Source of the DNA: Erinaceus europaeus
Taxonomy: Eukaryota > Chordata > Mammalia > Eulipotyphla > Erinaceidae
DNA length: 64,000 bases
NCBI RefSeq assembly: GCF_950295315.1
Contig: NC_080166.1
Location: 97,345,141-97,409,140, forward strand
Reading direction: 5' to 3'
The notes below the pieces were generated by a model. It was given only the letters and a program-made list of their open reading frames with translations, ran no database searches and had not been told where the DNA came from. Within the stretch, counting starts at the first letter, position 1. Each line of letters opens with the position of its first letter. Positions 10,865 through 22,166 of the stretch are shown one piece after another. A program made the translations under genes and the position numbers.

Positions 10865-12060
10865 GACCTTTTTATATTATTATTATAATTAGTGATTTAA
10901 TACTGATTGACAAGATTATGGGTTTAAGAGGAGTACAATTCCCACCACCAGAGTTCCACATCCCATCCCCTCCACTGGAAGTTTGCTGGGGCTCGGTGCC
11001 ACTGCTCCTGGAGGCTATTTTTTCCCTTTTGTTGTCCTTGTTGTTTTATCATTATGGTGGTTGTTATTATTATTATTACTGCCATTGTTGTTAGATAGGA
11101 CAGAGAGAAATGGAGAGAGGAGGGGAAGACAGAGGGGGAGAGAAAGATAGACACCTGCAGACCTGCTTCACCACCTGTGAAACAAACCCCCTGCAGGTGG
11201 GGAGCCAGGTGCTCGAACCAGGATCCTTACACTAGTCCTTGCAATTCACGCCATGTGTGTTTAACCCACTGCACTACCACTTGACCCCCATCTTCTCTAT
11301 TCTTTATCCCTCTGGGAGTATGGACCAAAGATCTTTATAGGGTGCAGAAGGTGGGAGATCTGGCTTCTGTGACTGCTTCTCCACTGGACATGGGCATTGA
11401 CAGGTTGATCCATACCCCTAGCCTGTTTCTGTCTTTCCCTAGTGAGGTAGGGCTCTGAAAAGGTGAAGTTCCAGGACAAAGTGGTGATGTCCTCTGCCCA
11501 TGGAAGTCAGGTTGGCATCATGATAGCATCTGTAACTTGGTGGCTGAAAAGCATTAAGATACAAAGCAGAACAAATTGTTTGGTAATCAGGAACCTAAAG
11601 GTAAGAATATAGAAGATTAGATTTTGCAGTCTTTGTGTTGGAAGAAGTTAGAAAGACCATTTTCAGTTACATTACATGGGGCTCATGACTTGACTAATTT
11701 TTGCATGAGCCCAATAGCTAACATGCAAGTAGGCTGAAACTATTGTCTAGGAAGATGGTGTCTGAGTTGGGAATAGGACTAGAAAGCTGGATCAGGGTAG
11801 AGAATAACTCCCAAATATGGAGAAAATATATAAATACTGCTAACTGTAAACCCCAGAGATCTGACCTAGGACCCATGTCTATTCATATTTAGCAAAAGAG
11901 CCTGTGTAACCTCTGCATCCCTGCTGGTCTGACCTCACATTCCATGGTCACATCTAGGAACATTCTAGGCTGAACTCATTTCAGGACCAGTCTTCTTTGA
12001 GTGGAAGAGAATGCTGACCCAGACTCCCTTCAGAGAGTAGGGCAATTTTTACCATTGGGC
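10865..12060 (-). mobile_element. L1-type LINE 3' region, interrupted by a SINE
   Basis: The reverse complement ends GGAATTGTACTCC..ATCTTGTCAATCAGTATTAAATCACTAAT, the same terminus as at 350-470. Its upstream part (plus strand TTTATCCCTCTGGGAGTATGG to AAATACTGCTAACTGTAAACCCC) is a second copy of 35420-36112. A family A SINE at about 10984-11289 splits it. No ORF2 coding sequence is recognisable. Confidence 0.75.
10984..11289 (-). mobile_element. SINE, family A, nested in the L1 3' region
   Basis: The plus strand reads GCTGGGGCTCGGTGCC, TGTTGTCCTTGTTGTTTTATC, GGACAGAGAGAAATGGAGAG, CAGACCTGCTTCACC and GTTTAACCCACTGCACTACC. The host repeat continues on either side when compared with the copy at about 35530. 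Confidence 0.9.
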
Positions 12061-12439
12061 AAGGTCCTGTAGAGGGGTAGGACTTCTTTTTAAGTGAAAT
12101 AATGGCATGCCTGATTGTGTTGTGTCAGTTGACTTAAGATTTTCTGTGACCTGCTGCCAGAATCATCTTAAGTGACACAGATTAATACAGACAAGTATTT
12201 CAACATCTTGTCTTCTTTAAGCCCTTTGATTGGAACTTCTAAGTAGAAGATCAAAGTTTTTTTTTTTTTTAGTTTTCTTTTTCATTTTTCCTCTTCCTTT
12301 TCTAATGACCTGATTCACCCTTTTTTCCTCTCCTCTCATCCTCAGCATTCCCATGTGTTAGTATCTAAAACAGTCCTTTTCCCTCCCAGTGCGTATTTAA
12401 TGATCCTCTCTTCCATCCTCAACCAATCTGAAACAATGC
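12061..12439. other. Unrecognised intronic sequence
   Basis: T-run at about 12259; nothing else supported. Confidence 0.6.
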
Positions 12440-12690
12440 TTTCATCATGTCACTGCACTGCCAGGAATCTCAGATGATGACCTATTTTCTGTCCTGGAGA
12501 GCCCGGAATTTCAAAGCATATCAAAAGCCCAGTCCCACCCTATCTGTTCAATATTATTCCTCACAAGTTCTTAATAGATCACTTTTGGCACTGTCTCCAT
12601 GTGTATACTATTTGCTCTGGCATTGAACTCCACCTGGCATGCCTTCTTTTTTCATAGTTCCTTGTCAAAAGTTCTTACCTTTCAAAGTTC
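12440..12690 (+). mobile_element. L2-like LINE 3' relic
   Basis: The order CATCATGTCACTGCAC, then a degraded body, then TTTGCTCTGGCATTG..CACCTGGCATGCC resembles the L2 3' end that is spread through mammals. Strongly decayed; recognised by eye only. Confidence 0.45.
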
Positions 12691-13030
12691 CTGTGATGGT
12701 TGAGTGTATGTGTCAATGTTATTCCTGAGTGTGTCTAGGAGACTGATTTAGTTCACTGAAGGACCATTGTTGGTGACAGATTCCAATCCACTGGTGGCCA
12801 GAAGGGCAGAAATTGTAAAGGAAGAACCATCTCCTCCTTTCTCTTCCTGAATGCTATCATTACCTGCCCTGGACACCAGAAAACTGCTGTTTCTTTGTCC
12901 TTGAACTTAATATTAGCATTTTTCACACTCTAAGTCCCACTTTTCTGGGTCTCCAACTTACAGACAACAGACCATGGGTCTTTTTCATTTCCATAATCAT
13001 GGAGTCTATGTATAATACTAAATCTCACAG
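12691..13030 (+). mobile_element. Ancient eutherian interspersed repeat, class not resolved
   Basis: Starts GTGATGGTTGAGTGTATGTGTCAA and ends with GGGTCTCCAACTTACAGACAACAGACCATGGG and CATAATCATGGAG. These blocks in this order are familiar from a widespread old mammalian repeat. I cannot name its class with confidence. Confidence 0.45.
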
Positions 13031-13739
13031 CAATCTTTTGCTCTTTCAACTAATCAACTGCTAGCTTGATCTCTCAAACTAACTGTTCTCATTTCTCTTG
13101 AGAACCCTCCAACAATCCCAATTATATTTTATCTCCTCCACAAAGTGTTTCATTCTGAGATACCTACTATGATGATAATGTTACATGACATTGAAGCCAT
13201 CCACACCACTGTTTAAGTCTTGGGGGAACCAAGGTGTAATTCATCCTTTAACATGGTGAAAATTTTAAGGCTATTTTTCATACTGCCTTGACACAAAGAA
13301 CTGACCTTCAGTCTCATTATGGTCACAGGTGATTGAAGGCATTTTAACATCTAAACTGTCTAAGCACTGACCATTTAGCCCACCCTATTTGGGAAATACC
13401 CTTCAGTCCTACTGATATTCTTCAAAGTCCTTATCATCATTGAAAAGCACATATAAGCTATGTTGAAATATTTGTGTGGCCTTGTAAACTCAATGAACAT
13501 TTTTGGGACATTTTGACTATCTGTGTATCTGTGTGTTTTTCACACCCATATACACACACATTCACATTCACACTCCAATCCTAATTCGCTGTCAAGTCCA
13601 TAGGAGATGTTCATTAAGTAAACTCTGATTGCTTCATAGTCTCTTGGTGGTATCAATTCTGCCTCCTAAACCTTTCTTGCATCCTTGTGCTTGACTGTAT
13701 TTCCACAATCACAACTCTGGAGTTGTAGCTAACACTGTC
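13031..13739. other. Unrecognised intronic sequence
   Basis: Nothing supported beyond a short CA-rich stretch at about 13545. Confidence 0.55.
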
Positions 13740-13880
13740 TACTCTTCCTACACTTACTTTGGCTCCCCTCCAATCTGTGCTACACAGAGCAGCCCAAAAG
13801 TAACATTTCAGAACCATGTCCAATCCTGATTAAAACACTTCGACAGCTTCTCACAGCTCTAGGCTACAGACCAAAGCCTT
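13740..13880 (+). mobile_element. L2-like LINE relic
   Basis: CAATCCTGATTAAAACACTTCGACAGCTTCTCACAG..GGCTACAGACCAAAGCC resembles the L2 3' region around the CTTAAAAYCCTTCAATGGCT block. Confidence 0.45.
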
Positions 13881-14289
13881 TGTAGTGAGGCTGAGGGATT
13901 TCAGGAGCTGCTCAGGGGAGAGACACCACCATGTGGTAACAGTGAGACACAAAGGGCTTTATTTGGGTGGCCTTTTAACAGGCTGTAGTGAGGGGGCAGT
14001 TCTTCACAGCATGAGACTTTCCAGAGATAACCAGGGGGCCACCCCACCAGGAGGGAAAGAAGCTGAGAGGACTCTTCAGAGAAAGAGTGGAGCATGCAGA
14101 GTGGATTATGGATGGAGGCAGTGTTGCTCATACACACAATGTGAAGGGCAGCAGTCTAGAGTATTTGCTATACCCCCCAGATTTATTTTAGGAATGACTA
14201 GCAGACAGCGGGTGCTATTTTGCATGGTACACATACCAGGAAGGCTCTCCATGATTAAAAGCCTGCTTTTAAGGGATAGAGAAAGAACA
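13881..14289. other. Unrecognised intronic sequence
   Basis: A 135-codon plus-strand frame spans 13885-14292, but it shows no domain, signal peptide or splice context. I do not call it a gene. Confidence 0.55.
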
Positions 14290-14376
14290 TAATGGTTTTG
14301 TTAAAAGACTTTCATGCCTGAGGCTCCAAAGTCCCAGCACCATCACAAGCCAGAGCTGAACAGTACTTCAATACAA
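14290..14376 (+). mobile_element. SINE, family C fragment
   Basis: AATGGTTTTGTTAAAAGACTTTCATGCCTGAGGCTCCAAAG and CACAAGCCAGAGCTGAACAG match family C. Confidence 0.75.
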
Positions 14377-14394
14377 ACAAGCACAAACACAAGC

Positions 14395-14505
14395 AAGCTT
14401 CTGTGATGTAGCTCAATGGTTGAGTACATTATTCCAATGTATACGTTTCTGAGTTCAGTATTCAGCAAGTGCCACCAAATGGATAACAGTGATAATTTGA
14501 TATTT
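14395..14505 (+). mobile_element. Possible old SINE, family unclear
   Basis: GATGTAGCTCAATGGTTGAGTACA looks like a tRNA A box region, followed by GAGTTCAGTATTC in B-box position. Confidence 0.4.
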
Positions 14506-14599
14506 GGGGGGATGTTTACAACAACTGGTTTGTGAAAACATGAATACAGTGTCCACTGTGAAAAGAGTACTTCCTGTTGGCTACCTGGCATAAAAAAAT

Positions 14600-14737
14600 T
14601 CCTGGGAGTGGCTGGGGAAACAGAACAACTTTCATAGCACAACTTTCATACCTAAGGTTTCCAGTTCAATCCCTGGCACTACATGTACCAAATTATAATT
14701 CTCTCAATAATAAAATAAATCTTAAAAAAGGAAAATT
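14600..14737 (+). mobile_element. SINE, family C-like
   Basis: GGGGAAACAGAACAACTTTCATAG, CTTTCATACCTAAGG, CCAGTTCAATCCCTGGCAC and an ATAAAATAAA tail. Confidence 0.65.
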
Positions 14738-14741
14738 TTCA

Positions 14742-14990
14742 GGCCAGGTAGTGGCACAACCAGAGAATTAAACATGTCACCATGCATGAAAGGCCTAGCT
14801 TCAATTCCTCTGTCCCTGCCTGCATGGAGGAAGCTACACAAGTGGCAGAGTAGGTCTGCAGGTGTCTTTCTATCTGTCTTTCCTCTCAATTTCTTTCTGT
14901 CTCTCACCCTTTGTTAAATAAATAAACAAACAAACAAATAACTGCCAGGAGTAGTAGAACTATGCAGGCTTGTCAAGCCACAGTGATAAA
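14742..14990 (+). mobile_element. SINE, family A/B-like, diverged
   Basis: CCAGGTAGTGGCACAACCAG, CACAAGTGGCAGAGTAGGTCTGCAGGTGTC and TTAAATAAATAAACAAAC, then ACTGCCAGGAGTAGTAG..CAGTGATAA as the distal 3' part. Confidence 0.75.
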
Positions 14991-15959
14991 TGTTGAGAAA
15001 AAAAAAATTTTACCCCTAGGAACCTATACTTAGCACTGAGTATAATGATTTACCATTTAGATAAGGTGACATACCATTAACAAGGAATATTTATTTGATG
15101 AATGGAAGGAAAAAAATTCCAAATGAAAGGAAGAACTGATCAAAAAAATAAAAACTAACTTGAGTAAGTTGAAAAGGTGGAAGCAAGTGTCTATTTTTCC
15201 TTGTTACAAACTAGTAGCATCTGTTTAAAACTATTTCTCATCCTGGATTATAAAAAAAAAAAATCACAAATATTTCCATGCAGGGTTATTAGAGTTGTTA
15301 AACCTTTACCCAAAATCTTACTGCTATGAAACCCTTATTTACAACTATGTCATCCCAGGGAGGCAATTACACATTCAAATAGTATCATGTAAATCACTGA
15401 TAACTGAGCAATACTGGAGAGATGTATGAAATTGTAAGAAGGTGAATTATATCCTAGCTAAACAGTTTAACAGCAGAATTTTGTCTGTCGGTGAATGGGT
15501 AAAACACCATGTGTAAATGGAAATGAAGGGCTTGGTATGTGCTAACCAGTCACCTTATTATAAGTTTCTTGAGCAATATGAATCAAGGGAGAGAAAGCAG
15601 GCAGTCTTATAATGTCTCATTGGTGCTTGAAATTATAAGATCCAGCTGCTAAATGTATCTTATCAACAACTCCTTTACTGCCACTGTTAACATAAGCTCA
15701 CATTTCCTGACAGTGAATTCATGGTTGATGGTTTTGGTTTCAAAGAACTTAATAATTTTATATTGTCTAAGTGTTCATAAAACTCACATGTAATTATAAA
15801 AGCATACCAAGCACCGGCTTACATAAATTGTAATACAGTGTGTATATTACAATATTTTAAATAACAGTAATGTTGTGTGTTTTAAATCACTTTTGACAGT
15901 GCCTCCATTTATACTCCCAAATTACTATGATATTGTATATTCTGAAATACAAGTTTTAT
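14991..15959. other. Unrecognised intronic sequence
   Basis: AT-rich; no gene or clear repeat. Confidence 0.6.
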
Positions 15960-16099
15960 GGGGGCCTAGAGGTAGGTCACCCAGTAGAGTGTACACCTTA
16001 ATTGAATCCAGGAAAAAATCTGGGTTCAAATTCAGCAGCATTATAGGATATTAGAGCAGTATTGTGGTATCTCTCCTCCTTATGCCATTCCTTTCCTCT

Positions 16100-16131
<32 letters not shown>

Positions 16132-16585
16132 CATCTTTCTTGCTCTCTCTTTTTAAAATATTTTCATTTATTATTGGATACAGACAGAGAGAAATTGAGA
16201 GGAGAGGGAGAGATAGAAAGTGAAAGAGACAGAGAGAGACCTGCAGCCTTGCTTCACCACCTGTAAAGCTTTCCCACTGCAGGTAGGGACCAGGGGCTTG
16301 AACCTAGGTCCTTGTACACTGTAATGTGAGTACTTAACAAGGTGTGTCACCAGCTGGCACCTCTCTCTCTCTCTCTCTCTCTCTCTCCTCCTCCTCTCTC
16401 CTCTTCTCTCTCTCTCTCACTTTCTCCCTCTCCCTCCTCCTCTCCCTCCCCCTCCTCCCTCCACCGTCCTTCCCCCTCCTCCCCCTCTCTCAAAAATAAA
16501 AGGGGAAAAAATGGCCAGGAAATGAACCACTGGTGTTATACAAATGCATGAGGTTCCATACTGTTGAACTAAATAAATATATATA
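15960..16585 (+). mobile_element. SINE interrupted by an opposite-strand SINE
   Basis: The outer copy starts GGGGGCCTAGAGGTAGGTCAC, enters a (CT)n block, is split at about 16150-16361, and resumes in (CT)n. It ends AAAAATGGCCAGGAAATG.. and an AAATAAATATAT tail. Confidence 0.7.
16150..16361 (-). mobile_element. SINE, family B, nested
   Basis: The plus strand reads TTATTATTGGATACAGACAGAG, TTGCTTCACCACCTGTAAAGC, GGGGCTTGAACCTAGGTCC and AACAAGGTGTGTCACCAGC, the exact reverse of family B. Confidence 0.88.
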
Positions 16586-16850
16586 TATATTATTTGACTT
16601 AGATGAATTCAGATTCCATGATGGCACATTATCCTATAATTAAATCAAATAAGATAACTCTATTTGCAAGGATCATTCTAAAAATTAATTCCCAAATCAA
16701 GAGTATAACAAGTGGCCTAGATTTTAGATTGCTTTAATACCTAGAATTAATTTGATTCTTATAGAAATCTAGTGACTTGACAAGCCATAAAAAAAAAAAA
16801 AAACTGAAGTTCAGTTAACTCATTTCTCCCCCACACTGCTCTTAGAAAGG

Positions 16851-17212
16851 AGTCTAAAGGGAGTTGGCGGTGGCGCAGTGGGTTAAGCGCACATGGCGCA
16901 AAGCGCAGGGACCGCCATAAGGATCCGGGTTGGAGCCCCCCAGCTCCCCAACTGCAGGGGAGTCGCTTCACGGGCGGTGAAGCAGGTCTGCAAGTGTCTA
17001 TCTTTCTCTCCCCTCTCTCTCTGTCTTCCCCTCCTCTCTCCATTTCTCTCTGTCCTATCGAACAACAAAGCAACGTCAACCCGTAAGGAGGCTGCAACAA
17101 CTAGGGCAACAAAAAGGGGGAAAAATGGCCTCCAGGAGCGGTGGATTCATGGTGCAGGCACGGAGCCCAGCAATAACCCTGGAGGAAAAAAAAAAAAAAA
17201 GAAGTCTAAAGG
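16851..17212 (+). mobile_element. SINE, family A long form, full length with TSD
   Basis: The body at 16861-17202 lies between AGTCTAAAGG at 16851-16860 and 17203-17212. The head GGTGGCGCAGTGGGTTAAGC holds an A-box-like motif. The 3' part runs ATGGCCTCCAGGAGCGGTGG to CAATAACCCTGG and an A-tail. Retained CpGs suggest it is fairly young. Confidence 0.95.
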
Positions 17213-17575
17213 TATCAGGCAAATAAACAGAAGGCAAAGAAATCAGAAATCTGTGGCATACGCAAATAAGGGCAATTAAGTGGTAATGTATCTCAAACTA
17301 GGATAATTAGTATGTCTATGAAAGAGTACAAGTTACCAAACATGCAAACTGAGAAAAGAAGCTTTGTATTAATGACAGATGTATAAAGTAAGTTAGCAAG
17401 ATGGTTTTTGGGGTGGGGGAGGGAAGCTGGCTTATCAGGGAAACTCACTAAAAAAAAACTCCCTTGGAAAAAAGTCAGGTAAAAAGCATTATGTATGTAT
17501 TGTGGAATTTGAAAGCAGCTAGGAAAAACTTTAAAAAGTCTCTAGCATATGAGCAGAGTATAAGAGAATGTTCTT
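17213..17575. other. Unrecognised intronic sequence
   Basis: Nothing supported. Confidence 0.6.
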
Positions 17576-17915
17576 TTTATTTATTTATTTTTATAATTTT
17601 GAGTTACATATACTTTAGATAAATGGGTATCAAAAAGATGGAAAAAGAGTTTGGCTTTTTTTTTCTCCCTTTCTGCCAAGAGCTGAGACCTCACACATGG
17701 ACAATTTCACTACACCCGGACGGCTTTTTCTCTTACACACAGCACCAGAGCTTCCCACAGTGCCTTGGAACTTCCATGTGGAGTCAGGGATCTGGCCTGG
17801 GCTGGTGCATGGCAAGAGAGATGCCCTATCCAGTGAGGTACTAAGGACTGAACCCAGAACCTCCTGTATGCTGAGCAAGCAAACTCTATCTGTAACACAG
17901 CTCTCAAAATGCCAG
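17576..17915 (-). mobile_element. SINE, family D
   Basis: The plus strand has a TTTATTTATTTTTAT start, CACCAGAGCTTCCCACAGTGCC, CATGTGGAGTCAGGGATCTGG, TGCATGGCAAGAGAGATGCC and CCAGTGAGGTACT. This is the reverse of an old tRNA-like SINE. Confidence 0.6.
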
Positions 17916-18446
17916 AAAATAAATTGAAAGAGGCAAAGAAAATATTGAGAACAGAGCTGTTTTTTTCTTCCTCCCCTAATCTGGGGGAGATATTCTTCCC
18001 TCCTTCCTCCCTCCTTCTCCCCCATGAAGAAGTCATATTGTGCTAATACAATATTCCCGTGGGCTCAGTTTATTAGAGAAAAAGAAATGGTCCTTAGTTT
18101 CCATCTTTCCTATAACCACATCTTTGTAATAAAAAGATCCAGGAAAGAATACATCAATACCCAGATAATTTAGCAGCAGTAGTATGGCCAACTCTGAGAA
18201 CATAAAATCCAGATGTGATGTAACTGAAGAAGCATAGACCCTGCAAGTCAACAGGAGGGTATTCAGCTGTGAAAGACTGTATTTGGAGACTGACAATAGC
18301 AGATGAGGAAAGAGTTGGTTTTGCACACAATTCAGTGAACAAACAGTGAAAGCCAGTGGGTAGGGTTGAATTTGAATGCTAGTTTCATCATCATTCTTTG
18401 AGCTGACCTAGAGCAAGTTAATGGTTTAAGTTTCTCTATTCTTCAG
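17916..18446. other. Unrecognised intronic sequence
   Basis: Nothing supported. Confidence 0.6.
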
Positions 18447-18491
18447 TCTATCTGTGGGCAAACACTAGAAGAAGAAGAAGTCTATCTGTGG
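18447..18491 (+). mobile_element. Minimal LINE 3'-end insertion (23 bp) with perfect TSD
   Basis: The insert 18458-18480 consists of GCAAACACTAG followed by AAG units. It lies between TCTATCTGTGG at 18447-18457 and the identical TCTATCTGTGG at 18481-18491. The same GGGCAAACACTAG plus AAG tail ends the element at 31258-31362, and a close variant ends the LINE at about 43997. It is best read as an extreme 5' truncation during target-primed reverse transcription. Confidence 0.8.
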
Positions 18492-18557
18492 AGGTAATAT
18501 AATACTTACAATTATTAGAAATCATTAAGGCGATAATTAATGCTTCCAAATAGATTC

Positions 18558-18690
18558 TGGTTGGGAAGACAGTATAAGGGTTATGCAAAAAGTGTTTCAT
18601 GCCTGAAGTACAAAACGGCCCTGGTTCAATCCCCAGCGCCACCATAAGGCAAAGTTGAGCAGTACTCTGATAATAAAATAAATAAATATC
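18558..18690 (+). mobile_element. SINE, family C
   Basis: GGGTTATGCAAAAAGTGTTTCATGCCTGAAG, CCCTGGTTCAATCCCCAGCGCCACCATAAGG and an ATAAATAAATA tail. Confidence 0.85.
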
Positions 18691-21179
18691 ATCAAATCAA
18701 TTTTAGACACAAAGTATTTTCTATAGGACAGCATAAAAGTTGTAATAGATCAGCAATTAAAAAAATAAATAAAACATTGAGGGCAACTAGCCACAATGTA
18801 TTCCACTTAATGACTTCACATAGACATAAAACGTAAAACAGTGGCACTGCAAGTCTAAAGCAACAGTCCCTGAGAATCCCAGAGTTTTATTTAAGCAGGT
18901 GCTTTATTTAAGCAGTTGCTCTTCTCTGTTCTCTGTACAAGCTGAGAGCCATCAAGATGAGACAGATTGGGAAAGGAGATAATATTATTGATGCTCCTGG
19001 AAAACACTAAAATGTTTCCCACTGACCTTTGAGCAGGATAATAATCCTAACAGAACCTGATAATCCACTGCTCGTTATCTTCCCAGAAGATAGCACAAAC
19101 AAAAAATAAAATAAAATAAATATTTTTTTTTAAAAAAAGCTAGCACACTGTGCAGGCATTTGGCCAAGTATTTGGAAACATTTTGCCATCACAAGAATAA
19201 CTAAATATGAGAATGGATTGCTGAGAGGGGCTCAAGGGTCTCCTCCTTTGGAGGTCTTTCAAACAAGGATAGATGGTCTATCTGATCGCCTGCCATGGTT
19301 TAAAATCAGGGCTGAGTGAAGATTAATGGGGCAAACTATCCCCTTGAAGGCTTCCTCCCCACACCCCCATCACTCTGAGAGTTTAACTTTATATATTACC
19401 CCTCACAGACCCTCATCTGTTGGATGTGAAATCTCCCTACATACCGAGAATAGAAAAGGGCAACATTATTTTACAGTTGTGAGAACTCTGAATAAAACTT
19501 TAATAATGTCAATGATGAAACATAATGTCCTTATTACTCCTCAGTTATGTTCCCAGGCAAGCTACCTACAAAAATCTTTCAATTAGAAACAGCCCTCATG
19601 AATCTGAAATCTGAACAGCAGTTTCTTTAAAATTCATGGTCCCTGGCAGGCTGGTGGTGGCATATTCTGTTTCTCAAGCAAACCATTAAAGCTCAAATAA
19701 GGAAAAGGATGAAAGGAAAGTTAGAGAAAGGATTACCATCACCTACATAGATAATCAAATGTAAATACTATCAGGAACTAAAGAGGGAGGAATCCAGTTC
19801 ATTTAATCACAGGACATGCTTTCTAAGTGATGACTTCAGCAGCAATAAGGTAACATTGAGTAAAGTTCACTTTGGAAAATGCATTTGCTAATATACAAGT
19901 AAGTTTCAATTAATTTACTTTCCTAAAAAATGGGCCTCTGACCCCATGATGACCTGTATCTTGATATTTTTTTCCCCACTAACATCAAAGGACAACAGGG
20001 TTAAGGTAAAGTCAACATTGCCCTAAGTACTAGTGGACTTCATAAAGTGTACACATTTTAGAAATTTATAGCTAATTAGCACATGCTGTATTGTCAAGAA
20101 GTGAGGAGGGGGTTAAAAAACTCTGTAATTAAAAATCTTCTAAAGGATTTATTTTAACCACTGGAAATGGTCTCAGGAAAATATTGAACAGAAATTATTT
20201 ATACTGAACATCTCCACTTTGATTAAGAAAGTTTCTGCCATACCAAGGATGAACTTTAGTCTACGAAAAGTCCCATTGCCCAAATCAAAGAATACTGAAG
20301 TAACTTAAAAACACTCAACTATTTTTTTTAACCTCAAACTATCTTATAGGAAGTCAGCTAGGCAATTTATCTGTGTTTAAAAAGTAAAGTTTGAGAAAGC
20401 TCAGATTAGAGAAGGAAAAGTTCCTAAAAGAAATTATCATACTATGTACCTTTTAGAAGCTAAATTTCTTGAAATTCAGGGAGAAGGGGGAAGCAAAGCT
20501 GATCCTTATCAATTAATTAAAAAGAATGAAGTCACCACAGACAAAGGGAAAGGGAGAGTTAAGAAACAAAAGGAGTAATGGGGACGATCTCTCTTAATTC
20601 ACTGATTAACAAATTAAAGAGTTCTGGGAAAGGGGGGAAAAAAGTGAGGAGAGAATAGTAGTCTTATAAATTCACTGCAGGTTCAGCCTTCGAATCAACA
20701 GAGCCTGGTAGCCTCTGGCTCTGAATTGAAAAAGGCTCCCTGTATACAGTATAATGCTCTGTGCTGTTAGCCTGATGTATGGGCTAATCCCCCAACCAAC
20801 ACCTCAAGATTCTTATAAATGTTTTAATTCCAGTGTACGTAAAGACCCACACTTGGATGGTGTGCTGATCAGCTCCAGTGGAATAGCCAGCCACTCCATG
20901 GTGGAGCAATGTTGGAGGATCTCAGCAAAATGCTTTTTCATCCATCCACTAAATGCAGAGCGGCGGGCAAGGATTTGGCGTTTGCTCTGGAGATTTGAGG
21001 TTACCCCAAGACTTCAGCAGCCTCGTTTGAGCAGCCTGCGCCCTAGCAACATCTCCCAGCCACTTTCTTAGTCTCTCTCACTCTCGTTCTCACAGCGCAG
21101 CCTAAGGATTCTCTCTGGCTCAGCGACACTTTTCATTCACTGAGCCCCAAAGCAGCTCCCCTCTGGGTTGGAGCAAAGA
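18691..21179. other. Promoter-proximal intron 1 sequence, repeat-poor
   Basis: About 2.5 kb without a clear SINE or LINE, which is unusual here. It may hold conserved intronic regulatory sequence. The part from about 20650 is less AT-rich and grades into the CpG island. No exon is supported. Confidence 0.55.
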
Positions 21180-22158
21180 GCTGGAAAACACGCACCCCGG
21201 TGGCTGCGCAAGATATTGGGGACCGAGTACTACACGCGCTCAAGAGGCTGAGCAAAAGGAGGGTGAGGGGGTGCGCTCCCTAGCTCCTAGCGGAGGAATG
21301 CTGGCGGCCGGGCCAGCCGGGGTGGGCACAAGGTCCTTGCAGCCCTGGACTGACACACAATTGAGCTACCCGCTTAAGTTAGCCAGCTTCCTACAGCGAG
21401 CCTGAGAGCGAACAGGATGGGGTGTCTGAGGTTTTCCCCCAAGCACAGATGACCAAATGTTATCCCGGCAGTAGCGGGAAAGCCCGTCCCAAATCTGAAA
21501 CAGGCAGCCCAAAAATGTCGCCATCGGAAGGCCAGGTCTTGAATTGGTGGGGGGGGTCCCCAACACACACCACACACACACAGACCCCAGCTTTGCTCAT
21601 CCCTGGACAACCGCACCTCGCCCCCCAAAAAAGAAAAAAACTGCCTTGAGTCTGGCTCGCCAAAGTGAGGAGAGGGGATCCCTAGGCGTCTCTCCACCGC
21701 CCCCGCCAGCGCGAAGGCGGGAGTGGAGAAGGCGCCGCTCTGACTGTGGCACCCGGCAAACTGCGGCCACAGTTCTTCCAAGTTTGCGGCGTGAGAGGTG
21801 CAGCGTGGGTCCCCCGCTCAGCGATCCGCCCCAGCCCCGCAGCCGCCTCCCGAATGTCCCCGGCTCCCCAACCCCCGGTGGCCGGAGCCCGCCGCGCCGG
21901 GAAGGCGCGAGAACCGCTGGAGGGCAAGAAGGAATTCGGGGGGCGTACTCGGGGCGCTCCCGCGTGTGCACACAATGAGGCGACACAGACGCACACCTCC
22001 TTCCCCCGGGGGAGCATTCGGAGAGCCCTGGAGAACCACGACAGAAAGTGAACACTCATAACTTAGCAATAAGGGGGGGGGGCAGACGGGGGGCACCCCC
22101 AGGAGAGTGGGGGGGGTCTCGGAGGTGGGGGATGGAGCCCTCCCCGGGCCGCGCTCCC

Positions 22159-22166
22159 GCTTACCT
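22159..22166 (-). other. GPC6: Splice donor of GPC6 exon 1
   Basis: On the minus strand the exon ends ..GCAG and is followed by GTAAGC, close to the consensus donor. The junction is between 22165 (last exon base) and 22164 (first intron base). It falls where the conserved protein similarity stops. Confidence 0.92.

Larger units (their letters stand above)
1..22164 (-). other. GPC6: GPC6 intron 1, 5' portion
   Basis: Everything below the splice donor is intronic in the sense of the minus-strand gene. No second glypican exon is visible, which agrees with the very long first intron of GPC6 in other mammals. The stretch holds SINEs, L1 3' ends, polypurine tracts and unrecognised sequence, listed separately. 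Confidence 0.85.

Noticed and set aside
10865..12060. An LTR element
   Set aside because: I first considered an LTR because of the long non-coding shared block. The reverse-strand terminus matches other L1-type ends in the window, so an L1 3' UTR fits better.
13885..14292. A 135-codon plus-strand protein
   Set aside because: No domain, no splice signals in the right places, and it sits in intron 1 between repeat relics.
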